NCBI GenBank assembly: GCA_018679695.1
Contig: JAHHKH010000254.1
Location: 5,307-69,306 of the forward strand
Direction of reading: 5' to 3'
Length of the DNA: 64,000 nucleotides
Origin: Maribacter sp.
GTDB taxonomy: Bacteria > Bacteroidota > Bacteroidia > Flavobacteriales > Flavobacteriaceae
Positions 18,785-26,848 of the stretch are shown here, in pieces. Under the pieces are notes generated by a model. That model made no database searches and was not told the DNA's origin. It was given only the letters and a program-made list of their open reading frames with translations. How positions within the stretch are numbered: position 1 is the stretch's first letter; every line of letters starts with the position of its first letter. A program made the translations under genes and the position numbers.

Positions 18785-19408
18785 ATGGATTTTTCAAAAG
18801 ATCAAGTTAAAAAACTAAACATTCAATTCAAGGGTATGCCTCCGGAGGAAATCATTTCTTGGGCTATAAAATATGCCAATAATCCTGTGGTAACTACCAA
18901 TTTCAGGCCTTACGAAGTGGCAATACTCAATGCAGTCACTCAGGTAAGAAAGAACATTCCCGTAGTTTGGTGCGATACCGGATATAATACGCCACAAACC
19001 TATAAACATGCAGAAACGCTTATAGAAATCTTGGGTTTGAATATAAAACTATTTGTTCCCAGGCAAACTTCTGCCCATCGTGATGTGACTATGGGTATCC
19101 CAGGTATAGAAGATAAAAGGCATGCCGAATTTACCGAACAGGTAAAATTGGAACCTTTTAGAAGAGCCATGGCCGAGATTAAACCCGATGTTTGGTTTAC
19201 CAATTTGAGAAAAGGCCAGACTGCTCACAGGAACACCTTGGATATCCTGAGCTTGAGTAATAATGGTGTGCTGAAAGTGAGTCCGTTTTATCATTGGAGC
19301 GATGGGCAATTGGATATGTATTTGGAAGAAAGGAATCTGCAAAACGAACATACCTATTTTGACCCTACAAAGGTCCTAGAAAACCGCGAATGTGGTTTAC
19401 ACATTTAA
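18785..19408 (+). CDS. cysH: Phosphoadenylyl-sulfate (PAPS) reductase
   Basis: Reduces activated sulfate to sulfite with thioredoxin-type reductant. The 207 residues contain the modified P-loop region VVTTNFRPYEVAIL, WFTNLRKGQTAHRNTLD and the C-terminal catalytic-cysteine motif ECGLHI (Cys at about 203). The cysteine pairs that hold the Fe-S cluster in APS reductases are absent, which points to the PAPS-using type. No APS kinase gene is in this cluster, so either it lies elsewhere or substrate use is unusual. It is followed at 24 bases by cysD. Confidence 0.9.
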   Translation: MDFSKDQVKKLNIQFKGMPPEEIISWAIKYANNPVVTTNFRPYEVAILNAVTQVRKNIPVVWCDTGYNTPQTYKHAETLIEILGLNIKLFVPRQTSAHRDVTMGIPGIEDKRHAEFTEQVKLEPFRRAMAEIKPDVWFTNLRKGQTAHRNTLDILSLSNNGVLKVSPFYHWSDGQLDMYLEERNLQNEHTYFDPTKVLENRECGLHI

Positions 19409-19432
19409 TAACATTGAATAACTTCAGTATTT

Positions 19433-20332
19433 ATGAAAGACACATCATACATAAATCCTTTGGAAAACGAAGCCATATATATTATGAGGGAAGTGGCGGC
19501 ACAGTTTGAAAATCCTGTTTTGCTATTCTCCGGTGGAAAGGATTCAATAACGCTAGTACGTTTGGCTCAAAAGGCATTCTATCCAGCAAAGATTCCATTT
19601 CCTTTGATGCATATTGATACCGGTCATAATTTTCCCGAGACAATTGAATTCAGGGATCGTTTGGTAAATGAACTTGGATTGGAATTGATTGTACGTAACG
19701 TACAGGAATCTATTGACCAAGGAAAAGTAAAAGAAGAAACGGGAAGATATTCAAGTAGAAATTCGTTGCAGACCACAACGCTATTGGATGCTATAGAAGA
19801 GTTCAGGTTCGATGCTTGCATTGGAGGTGCAAGGCGCGATGAGGAAAAGGCCCGAGCCAAAGAGCGCATATTTTCAGTGCGCGATGATTTCGGGCAGTGG
19901 GATGAGAAAAATCAGAGACCCGAACTTTTTGATATGTTGAACGGTCAAATTGAAATGGGGCAGAATGTTCGTGTTTTTCCCATTTCAAATTGGACAGAAC
20001 TAGATGTATGGTCTTATATTGAAAAGGAACAGATAGAAATTCCGTCAATATACTTTGCACATAAACGGAAGATTTTCCTAAGGGACGGATTGATTTGGTC
20101 ACATTCCGATTTTGTATACCAAGAGGACCATGAAGAGGTGTTGGAAGAGGTGGTCAGATTTAGAACAGTTGGTGATATGAGCTGTACAGCCGCAGTTTTA
20201 TCCAAAGCGGAAGATATTGCGAGCGTGGTCCAGGAAATTCGGGAATCGACTATTTCAGAAAGAGGGGCCAGGATTGATGACAAACGTTCGGAAGCGGCCA
20301 TGGAAAAAAGAAAACAACAAGGATATTTTTAA
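19433..20332 (+). CDS. cysD: Sulfate adenylyltransferase subunit 2
   Basis: ATP-sulfurylase small subunit, which forms APS from sulfate and ATP with energy from the CysN GTPase. The 299 residues carry the PP-loop SGGKDS (33-38), ACIGGARRDEEKARAKERIFS and the C-terminal SERGARIDDKRSEAAMEKRK typical of CysD. The cysD-cysN order and the short spacer show a two-subunit sulfurylase rather than the single-chain Sat type. Confidence 0.96.
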   Translation: MKDTSYINPLENEAIYIMREVAAQFENPVLLFSGGKDSITLVRLAQKAFYPAKIPFPLMHIDTGHNFPETIEFRDRLVNELGLELIVRNVQESIDQGKVKEETGRYSSRNSLQTTTLLDAIEEFRFDACIGGARRDEEKARAKERIFSVRDDFGQWDEKNQRPELFDMLNGQIEMGQNVRVFPISNWTELDVWSYIEKEQIEIPSIYFAHKRKIFLRDGLIWSHSDFVYQEDHEEVLEEVVRFRTVGDMSCTAAVLSKAEDIASVVQEIRESTISERGARIDDKRSEAAMEKRKQQGYF

Positions 20333-20415
20333 TAGAACTTTTCATTCCTATGAAAATGGGAATCGCTAAGTAACGATAATATCAAATTAATATCCCTATA
20401 AGGGGGGCAATAAAA

Positions 20416-21663
20416 ATGGAAGTACTAAAAATAGCAACAGCAGGAAGTGTGGATGACGGGAAAAGCACCTTGATCGGTAGACTTTTATATGATACTAAAT
20501 CGTTAACTACAGATAAATTGGAGGCCATTGAAAAAACAAGTAAACAAAAAGGGTATGATTATTTGGATTTCTCTTTGGCTACCGATGGTTTGGTGGCGGA
20601 ACGGGAACAAGGAATCACTATAGACGTAGCCCATATTTATTTCTCAACGCCAAAAAAAAGTTACATCATCGCCGATACGCCCGGCCATGTTGAATATACG
20701 AGGAATATGGTAACAGGTGCTTCAACATCACAAGCCGCAATAATATTGATCGATGCACGAAAGGGAGTCATTGAACAGACCAATCGTCATTTTTTTATCA
20801 ATAATCTTTTGCGGATCAAAGATGTTATTGTGGCCATAAACAAAATGGATTTAGTTGATTTTTCTGAGTCTGTATATAGTGCTATAAAAGCTGATTTCGA
20901 AGCGCTAATGGGAAAGCGCGATTATAAAGGTCAGAACATCACCTTTATTCCAGTAAGCGCCTTAAAGGGGGATAATGTGGTAAATACATCAACAAATACA
21001 CCTTGGTATGAAGGTCAAACTTTGTTAGAACATTTGGAGGAATTGGATAGAAAGGATATTTATAATGTAGGGACCCCAAGATTTCCAGTGCAATACGTAA
21101 TCCGACCAAAGACCACTGAATTCCATGATTTTAGGGGATTTGCCGGTAAGGTCTATGGTGGAGAACTAAATGTGGGCGATGAAGTTGTTGCCTTGCCATC
21201 ACAGACTAAATCAAAAATAAAGGACATTTACTTTTATAATGAAAAATGCCAAACTGCATCCAGACGTTCATCGGTCACCATAACACTGGAAGACGAGATC
21301 AATGTAAGTCGTGGTGATATGCTAGTGAAGGTAGCGGATTTGCCGACTATTGATAAACAGTTTACAGCAACCATTTCTTGGATGGATACCAAAAATCTAA
21401 ATTCAGGGGGTAAATATGTACTACAGCACGGTATAAATAAGGTTTTGGCAAAAATTGATAGTATCCATTACAAAATCAATCCAGATTATTCCGGTATAGA
21501 TGAAAACGTAGATTCGCTTAATATAAATGATATTGCCAAAGTATCGTTTAAACTGAACAAGCCCATTTTCTTTGATGCATTCAAAGACCATAGAACCAAT
21601 GGGTCTTTCATATTGATAGATACACAAACAAACAATACGGTAGGAGCAGGGTTTATTGACTAA
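20416..21663 (+). CDS. cysN: Sulfate adenylyltransferase subunit 1 (GTPase)
   Basis: EF-Tu-like GTPase subunit of ATP sulfurylase. G motifs are clear: GSVDDGKST (10-18), DTPGHVEYTRNM and NKMDLVDF. At 415 residues it ends after the beta-barrel domains and has no fused APS kinase (CysC), which some CysN proteins carry. It follows cysD and precedes the sulfite reductase gene by about 126 bases that contain another operator-like box. Confidence 0.95.
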   Translation: MEVLKIATAGSVDDGKSTLIGRLLYDTKSLTTDKLEAIEKTSKQKGYDYLDFSLATDGLVAEREQGITIDVAHIYFSTPKKSYIIADTPGHVEYTRNMVTGASTSQAAIILIDARKGVIEQTNRHFFINNLLRIKDVIVAINKMDLVDFSESVYSAIKADFEALMGKRDYKGQNITFIPVSALKGDNVVNTSTNTPWYEGQTLLEHLEELDRKDIYNVGTPRFPVQYVIRPKTTEFHDFRGFAGKVYGGELNVGDEVVALPSQTKSKIKDIYFYNEKCQTASRRSSVTITLEDEINVSRGDMLVKVADLPTIDKQFTATISWMDTKNLNSGGKYVLQHGINKVLAKIDSIHYKINPDYSGIDENVDSLNINDIAKVSFKLNKPIFFDAFKDHRTNGSFILIDTQTNNTVGAGFID

Positions 21664-21723
21664 CATTACGTGATTTTGATGTATGTGGTAGCCAATCATT
21701 CAAACCTATAATCGAGATATAGT

Positions 21724-21738
21724 CTATAAAACCTATAG
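21724..21738. promoter_or_regulatory. Sulfur-operon operator box 3 (CTATA-N5-TATAG)
   Basis: CTATAAAACCTATAG has perfect 5-base half sites with the same 5-base spacer as boxes 1 and 2. It lies 51 bases before the sulfite reductase start. A 12-base perfect palindrome, TCTAGTACTAGA, follows at 21758-21769. No exact -7 element was found here. Confidence 0.5.
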
Positions 21739-21789
21739 ATATTATAGAATAATATCATCTAGTACTAGACTCTTTAAAAGAAATACGAT

Positions 21790-23880
21790 ATGCGAAGTTT
21801 TAGAACAGAAATCGAGAATCCGATTGTAGAAAGGGATATTATCCAATTGGAGGCCAAAATCCGACAATTTAAGGAGGGTAAGCTTGATGGGGAAAAATTT
21901 CGAAGTCTTCGTTTGGCCCGCGGTGTTTACGGACAACGGCAATTTGGGGTGCAGATGATCAGAATAAAGCTGCCTTACGGCAAAGTGACTTCCAAGCAAC
22001 TTAATAGAATCTGCGACGTTTCCGATGAATATTCTACCGGTAGATTGCATATTACCACGAGGCAAGACATTCAAATTCATTATGTTGATCTCGACAGGAC
22101 ACCTGAGCTTTGGGCACAATTAGAGAAAGATGAAGTTACATTGCGAGAGGCTTGTGGTAACACTGTTCGAAATGTTACGGCAAGTGAAACAGCGGGAATC
22201 GATATTGAAGAACCCTTTGATGTTTCTCCCTATGCGCATGCCCTTTTTGAGTATTTCTTGCGTAACCCAATAAGTCAGGATATGGGAAGAAAGTTCAAGG
22301 TGTCATTTTCGTCAAGTGATGCGGACACTGGATTGTCCTATATGCATGATATCGGTTTTATTGCAAAAATCGAAAATGGGATAAGGGGTTTTAAAGTATT
22401 GCTGGGGGGTGGGTTGGGTTCACAACCACGCCATGCCGATGAGTTGTTCACTTTTCTTCCCTCAGATAAGATCATTCCATTAATGGACGGTGTTGTTCGC
22501 GTTTTCGATCGGTATGGTGAAAGAAAGAGCAGGGCCAAAGCAAGGTTGAAATTCTTGTTAAAAGAGGTGGGATTAGAAGGTTTCAAAAATCTTCTAAAGG
22601 AAGAACAGAAGGCAGTACCCTTTAAGACATATCCTATTGATACGGACTCGTTTCCAAAGGTAAAAATTGCCAATACACCTTTCCCACAAATCGAGATTCT
22701 TGACCAAAAGGCATATGTACAATGGAAATCAACAAACCTTATACCTCAAAAACAAGAGGGATATGTCGCTATTGGCATAAAAGTCTTATTGGGTGATTTT
22801 TATACGGATAAGGCGCGATTACTAGCCGAATTGGTAGAAAAATATGCAGCTGGGGAAATACGGTTATCCCTTCGTCAAAATATTCTTATCCCTTATGTAA
22901 AGGATGAATTGCTTCCCTTCTTTTACTTGGAATTGGATAAACTTGGTTTTGCCCATGCCGGGTATAATAAAGCCCTAGACATTACCGCATGTCCAGGAAC
23001 CGATACATGTAACCTCGGTATTGCCAGTAGTACAGGAATTGCCAGGGAATTGGAAAGAGTAATTAAAGAGGAATACCCGCAGTTTGTCAGTAATCCTGAT
23101 GTGGTTATCAAGATAAGTGGATGCATGAACGCCTGCGGGCAGCATAGTATGGCCAATATTGGTTTCCAGGGCATGTCAATAAATACCAAGGACAAACTGG
23201 TTGCCCCGGCATTGCAAGTGCTTCTAGGTGGAGGTAATTTAGGAAACGGAAAGGGACTGTTCGCAGATAAAGTGATAAAAGTACCCAGCAAAAGAGGTCC
23301 AGAGGCCTTACGTTTAATATTGAATGATTTTGAGACCAATGGCGGAGGATTATCCTTTGCTGCTTATTATACCGAGAGGGGTAAACCTTATTTCTATGAT
23401 TTGTTAAAACCTTTGGGTAATTTGAATAACCTAACGCAAGAAGATTTCATTGACTGGGGCTCAAAAGAAAGATACCGGAAAGCTATTGGCATAGGGGAGT
23501 GTGCAGGAGTCGTGATTGACCTCATTGCCACCTTGTTATTTGAAAGTGAAGAGAAATTATCAAATGCTATCTCAACTTATCAAAACGGTAAATGGGCTGC
23601 TAGCATTTATCATTCCTATGCTGCAATGGTGAATGCAGCAAAAGCACTTTTAACAGCTGAAAATACCAAAACGAATACCCATGCAAGTATAATAAAGGAT
23701 TTTGATGCGATTTTTGTGGCCTCCAACAGAATGAAATTGGACAATGGATTTTCTGATTTGGTTTTAAAAATCAACAAATACGAACCAACTGCTGATTTTG
23801 CCAAGCGTTATTTGGAAGATGCACAGGATTTTCTGAATCGTGTCGAAACTTTAAGGAAAATTGATTTGATAAGTGTTTAA
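21790..23880 (+). CDS. Siroheme/Fe-S sulfite (or nitrite) reductase with C-terminal HEPN-like domain
   Basis: Six-electron reduction of sulfite to sulfide, as the sulfate-assimilation context implies. The siroheme and [4Fe-4S] ligands are intact: CPGTDTC (Cys401, Cys407) and CMNAC (Cys445, Cys449). The substrate-side arginines fit GRLHITTRQDIQIHY and RLSLRQNILIPY. The fold is the ferredoxin-type NirA/Sir family. The 696-residue chain has a tail from about 570 that reads as a HEPN-like helical bundle (KWAASIYHSYAAMVNAAKAL). It lacks the Rx4-6H motif of RNase HEPN proteins. Nitrite reductase is the alternative, less likely here. Confidence 0.9.
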   Translation: MRSFRTEIENPIVERDIIQLEAKIRQFKEGKLDGEKFRSLRLARGVYGQRQFGVQMIRIKLPYGKVTSKQLNRICDVSDEYSTGRLHITTRQDIQIHYVDLDRTPELWAQLEKDEVTLREACGNTVRNVTASETAGIDIEEPFDVSPYAHALFEYFLRNPISQDMGRKFKVSFSSSDADTGLSYMHDIGFIAKIENGIRGFKVLLGGGLGSQPRHADELFTFLPSDKIIPLMDGVVRVFDRYGERKSRAKARLKFLLKEVGLEGFKNLLKEEQKAVPFKTYPIDTDSFPKVKIANTPFPQIEILDQKAYVQWKSTNLIPQKQEGYVAIGIKVLLGDFYTDKARLLAELVEKYAAGEIRLSLRQNILIPYVKDELLPFFYLELDKLGFAHAGYNKALDITACPGTDTCNLGIASSTGIARELERVIKEEYPQFVSNPDVVIKISGCMNACGQHSMANIGFQGMSINTKDKLVAPALQVLLGGGNLGNGKGLFADKVIKVPSKRGPEALRLILNDFETNGGGLSFAAYYTERGKPYFYDLLKPLGNLNNLTQEDFIDWGSKERYRKAIGIGECAGVVIDLIATLLFESEEKLSNAISTYQNGKWAASIYHSYAAMVNAAKALLTAENTKTNTHASIIKDFDAIFVASNRMKLDNGFSDLVLKINKYEPTADFAKRYLEDAQDFLNRVETLRKIDLISV

Positions 23881-24640
23881 GCAACCAAAATTAACAGTGG
23901 TGGGGGCAGGCCCTGGTGATGCAGACCTCATTACTTTAAAAGGTATTCGGGCCTTATTGGAAGCCAATGTGGTTTTATATGATGCATTGGTCGATGATGG
24001 GTTATTGGGGTATGCACCAAATGCAGAGCATATTTTTGTTGGCAAGCGAAGGGGATGCTATGCCTTTCATCAAGATCAAATAAATGATTTGATTGTTTCG
24101 AGGGCCAGGACCCATGGGCATGTGATTCGATTAAAGGGCGGAGACCCATTCGTATTTGGCAGGGGAGCGGAAGAAATGGAATATGCAGCCTTTCACGGTT
24201 TGGAGGTGGCTCTGGTGCCAGGTGTATCTTCAGCTGTTTCGGTACCAGCAGCTCAACACATACCAGTGACCAAAAGGGGTTCATCAGAAAGTTTTTGGGT
24301 AATAACCGGAACTACAAAGGACCATAAATTATCCAATGATGTTCATTTAGCGGCCAAATCCAGTGCCACTATTGTGATTCTTATGGGTATGGGTAAATTA
24401 TCGGCTATTGTTGACCTCTTTATTCAGGAAGGGAAATCAAATACGGCTATCGCCATTATTCAAAATGGTACCAGAAAAAATGAAAAAGTGGGTGTGGGCA
24501 CCGTGGCTTCCATCTTGGAAGTAGTTGAAAAAAAGGAACTGTCAAATCCGGCCATTATCATTATTGGGGAAGTTGTTCAGCACAGGGAACGGATTCTGGA
24601 AATTCAAAAAAAATATTTAGAAGTTTCATTAGAGCATTAA
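23873..24640 (+). CDS. cobA: Uroporphyrinogen-III C-methyltransferase
   Basis: Adds two SAM-derived methyl groups to uroporphyrinogen III, giving precorrin-2 on the way to siroheme for the reductase just upstream. The 255 residues have the family start LTVVGAGPGDADLITLKG, then RLKGGDPFVFGRGAEE and GVSSAVSVPAAQHIPVTKRG. The GTG start at 23873 overlaps the end of the reductase gene by 8 bases, so translation is probably coupled. Together with the next gene it provides siroheme. Confidence 0.93.
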   Translation: MFKQPKLTVVGAGPGDADLITLKGIRALLEANVVLYDALVDDGLLGYAPNAEHIFVGKRRGCYAFHQDQINDLIVSRARTHGHVIRLKGGDPFVFGRGAEEMEYAAFHGLEVALVPGVSSAVSVPAAQHIPVTKRGSSESFWVITGTTKDHKLSNDVHLAAKSSATIVILMGMGKLSAIVDLFIQEGKSNTAIAIIQNGTRKNEKVGVGTVASILEVVEKKELSNPAIIIIGEVVQHRERILEIQKKYLEVSLEH

Positions 24641-24642
24641 TC

Positions 24643-25218
24643 ATGGAAAGAAATAATCTTTATCCTATTTTTCTAAAAACCGCTCAGCTATCCGTATTGA
24701 TTGTTGGAGGGGGTAATGTTGCTGAAGAAAAACTGACCTTCTTGGCCAAATCAAGTCCAGATGCAAATGTCATAATGGTTTCCCCTGAATTCAAGACGGG
24801 CACATTGGAAGTCGCCAAAAGATATAATGTGAATTTGATTAAGGAGGTATACCATAAGAAATTCCTCAAAGGAAGACATTTGGTTATAGCAACTACCAAT
24901 GATCCTGATATAAATGTCCAGGTTTTCGAAGATTGCCGAAAACTGGATAAATTGGTCAATGTTGCTGATAACCCGCCATATTGCGATTTTTATATGGGTG
25001 GTATAGTTACTAAAGGAAACGTCAAAATTTCGATTTCGACCAATGGAAAATCACCGACCACTGCCAAAAGACTGCGTCAGTTTTTTGAGGATGTTATTCC
25101 TGAAGACATCAATCAAATGGTTTTAAATTTAAATACGTACCGAAAAACCATAAAGGGAAATTTTGACCAGAAAGTTGCAAAAATGAATGAGATAACCAAG
25201 CCATTGATAAATCCATAG
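24643..25218 (+). CDS. Precorrin-2 dehydrogenase / sirohydrochlorin ferrochelatase-like protein
   Basis: Oxidises precorrin-2 to sirohydrochlorin, and in Met8/CysG-type proteins also inserts iron. The NAD-binding site is VLIVGGGNVAEEKL, followed by VIATTNDPDINVQVFEDCR and VNVADNPPYCDFYMGGIV, then the helical C-terminal part with STNGKSPTTAKRLRQF. At 191 residues it matches SirC/Met8 without a methyltransferase domain, which is the separate cobA 2 bases upstream. No stand-alone ferrochelatase is seen here. Confidence 0.9.
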   Translation: MERNNLYPIFLKTAQLSVLIVGGGNVAEEKLTFLAKSSPDANVIMVSPEFKTGTLEVAKRYNVNLIKEVYHKKFLKGRHLVIATTNDPDINVQVFEDCRKLDKLVNVADNPPYCDFYMGGIVTKGNVKISISTNGKSPTTAKRLRQFFEDVIPEDINQMVLNLNTYRKTIKGNFDQKVAKMNEITKPLINP

Positions 25219-25317
25219 AACGGATTAATATGATGATGGCCTAAATATTTGGCGTTTCCTTGTTTATGAATGAACTTTAGCGTTTCTTTACATCCTGTTC
25301 ATTAATAAATTGAAAAT

Positions 25318-25419
25318 GTTATCAAGAAAGGTGGAGGGACTAGACCCTATGAAACCTTGGCAACCCTTTTCCTTAAAGAAGGTGCTACATTCTATCACGC
25401 AAATTGCAGGAAAGATAAC
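25318..25419 (+). promoter_or_regulatory. SAM-I riboswitch (S-box) upstream of metH
   Basis: P1 is GTTATC (25318-25323) with GATAAC (25414-25419). The core has AGAAAGGTGGAGGGACTAGA, CCCTATGAAACC, TTGGCAACCC and AAGGTGCTACATTC. It is nearly identical in the core to the metY riboswitch. About 120 bases separate it from the first metH gene; they contain a pyrimidine-rich stretch but no strong terminator. The rest of the 320-base spacer holds nothing else I can support. Confidence 0.95.
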
Positions 25420-25538
25420 TCATATTAAACGTTGATCTTCCTTTCTTCCATTCTTGATACATTTAAATTGAATATTGAATCTATAATCTTTGGGTAGAAC
25501 ATCATTGTAATCATGGATTATAACTAGTAAAGATAGAA

Positions 25539-26540
25539 ATGAAAGATATATTGGAGATATTACAAGAGCGAATTTTGGTTTTAGATGGTGCGATGGGAAC
25601 GATGTTGCAGCGATATGGGTTTACTGAGGACGATTTTCGAGGTGAACGGTTTAAAGATTGGCCTCAACCCTTACAAGGAAATAACGATCTATTATCCTTG
25701 ACACAACCGGAAGCGATTGCGACCGTGCATGCTAAATATCTTGAGGCCGGGGCAGATATTATTGAAACCAATACTTTCTCAGCAACAACCATTGCCATGG
25801 CTGACTACAAAATGGAGGAATTGGTATATGAACTTAATTTTGAATCTGCCAAAATCGCCAAGAGAGTCGCGGATGAGTATACAGCAAAAAATCCCAATAA
25901 GCCAAGATTCGTAGTTGGGAGTATTGGGCCCACCAATAAAACTGCAAGTATGTCACCAGACGTGAATGACCCTGGCTATCGGGCAATATCTTTTGATGAG
26001 CTGCGTATTGCTTATAGGCAGCAGGTCGAAGCTTTATTGGATGGGGGAGTGGATCTTCTCTTAGTTGAGACCATTTTTGATACGCTGAATGCCAAGGCGG
26101 CACTTTTTGCTATCGAGGAGGTTAAGGAGGAACGGAATATCGAAGTGCCCATTATGGTCAGTGGAACGATTACCGATGCCTCTGGCAGGACCTTATCGGG
26201 TCAGAATGCAGAGGCTTTCCTGATTTCCATATCCCATATTCCCATTTTATCGGTTGGGTTTAATTGTGCCTTGGGGGCAAGTCAATTGTTACCACATCTA
26301 GAGGTATTGTCCTCAAGAACCGATTTTGCTATTTCGGCCCATCCGAATGCCGGTTTACCCAATGCTTTTGGGGAATACGATGAAACCCCTGAACAAATGG
26401 CATTGCAAATAAAGGAATATCTCGAAAAGGGATTGGTTAATATTGTTGGAGGTTGCTGTGGTACCACCCCAGAACATATTAAGGCGATGGTAGAATTGGT
26501 TAAGGATTATAAGCCTCGAAAATCTGTAATTACCGCATAA
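25539..26540 (+). CDS. metH: Methionine synthase, homocysteine-binding part (homocysteine S-methyltransferase)
   Basis: First half of a split cobalamin-dependent methionine synthase. The 333 residues form the homocysteine-binding barrel: [34 protein letters not shown] and the zinc cysteines in VGFNCALGA and [12 protein letters not shown]. It ends where the folate domain would start in a full MetH. The remaining domains are encoded 309 bases later, after a small gene. A stand-alone methyltransferase (MmuM type) is unlikely, given the partner and the riboswitch. Confidence 0.92.
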   Translation: MKDILEILQERILVLDGAMGTMLQRYGFTEDDFRGERFKDWPQPLQGNNDLLSLTQPEAIATVHAKYLEAGADIIETNTFSATTIAMADYKMEELVYELNFESAKIAKRVADEYTAKNPNKPRFVVGSIGPTNKTASMSPDVNDPGYRAISFDELRIAYRQQVEALLDGGVDLLLVETIFDTLNAKAALFAIEEVKEERNIEVPIMVSGTITDASGRTLSGQNAEAFLISISHIPILSVGFNCALGASQLLPHLEVLSSRTDFAISAHPNAGLPNAFGEYDETPEQMALQIKEYLEKGLVNIVGGCCGTTPEHIKAMVELVKDYKPRKSVITA

Positions 26541-26566
26541 GTAGGTATATATATTTTCATTGAACT

Positions 26567-26848
26567 ATGGTTTTAGAGGTCGCTATATTGAACATTAAAG
26601 AGGGTATGTCCAAGGATTTTGAACAATCTTTTGCACACGCTTCTTCAATCATTGCCTCAATGAAAGGATATTTGTCACATCAATTAAAAAAGTGTATTGA
26701 AGTAGAATCGCAACATATCCTTTTGGTAAATTGGGAAACTTTGGAAGATCATGGAACCGGTTTTCGAAAATCCCCCCAATACCAAGAATGGAAAGAATTA
26801 TTGCATCATTTTTATAAACCTTTTCCACAAGTTTTTCATTACAAATAA
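26567..26848 (+). CDS. Antibiotic biosynthesis monooxygenase (ABM) domain small protein
   Basis: A 93-residue dimeric alpha-beta barrel protein, as judged from VLEVAILNIKEGMSKDFEQSF, MKGYLSHQLKKCIE, LLVNWETLEDHG and FRKSPQYQEWKELL. Such proteins include quinol monooxygenases and IsdG-like haem-degrading enzymes; the substrate cannot be named. It lies between the two metH genes, and its stop is immediately followed by the ATG of the second. It is therefore co-transcribed and may have a job linked to methionine synthase or to cobalamin or oxidative damage. That is inference. Confidence 0.75.
   Translation: MVLEVAILNIKEGMSKDFEQSFAHASSIIASMKGYLSHQLKKCIEVESQHILLVNWETLEDHGTGFRKSPQYQEWKELLHHFYKPFPQVFHYK

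Noticed and set aside
22923..23339. 138-codon open frame on the minus strand inside the sulfite reductase gene
   Set aside because: It is opposite a gene with intact catalytic motifs and gives a low-complexity Ser/Leu/Pro-rich product without any known motif.
25414..25450. Possible terminator right after the second SAM-I element
   Set aside because: The candidate stem GATAAC/GTTGATC uses the P1 strand and has a mismatch; the following CTTTCTT is weak. I could not settle the expression platform by eye.
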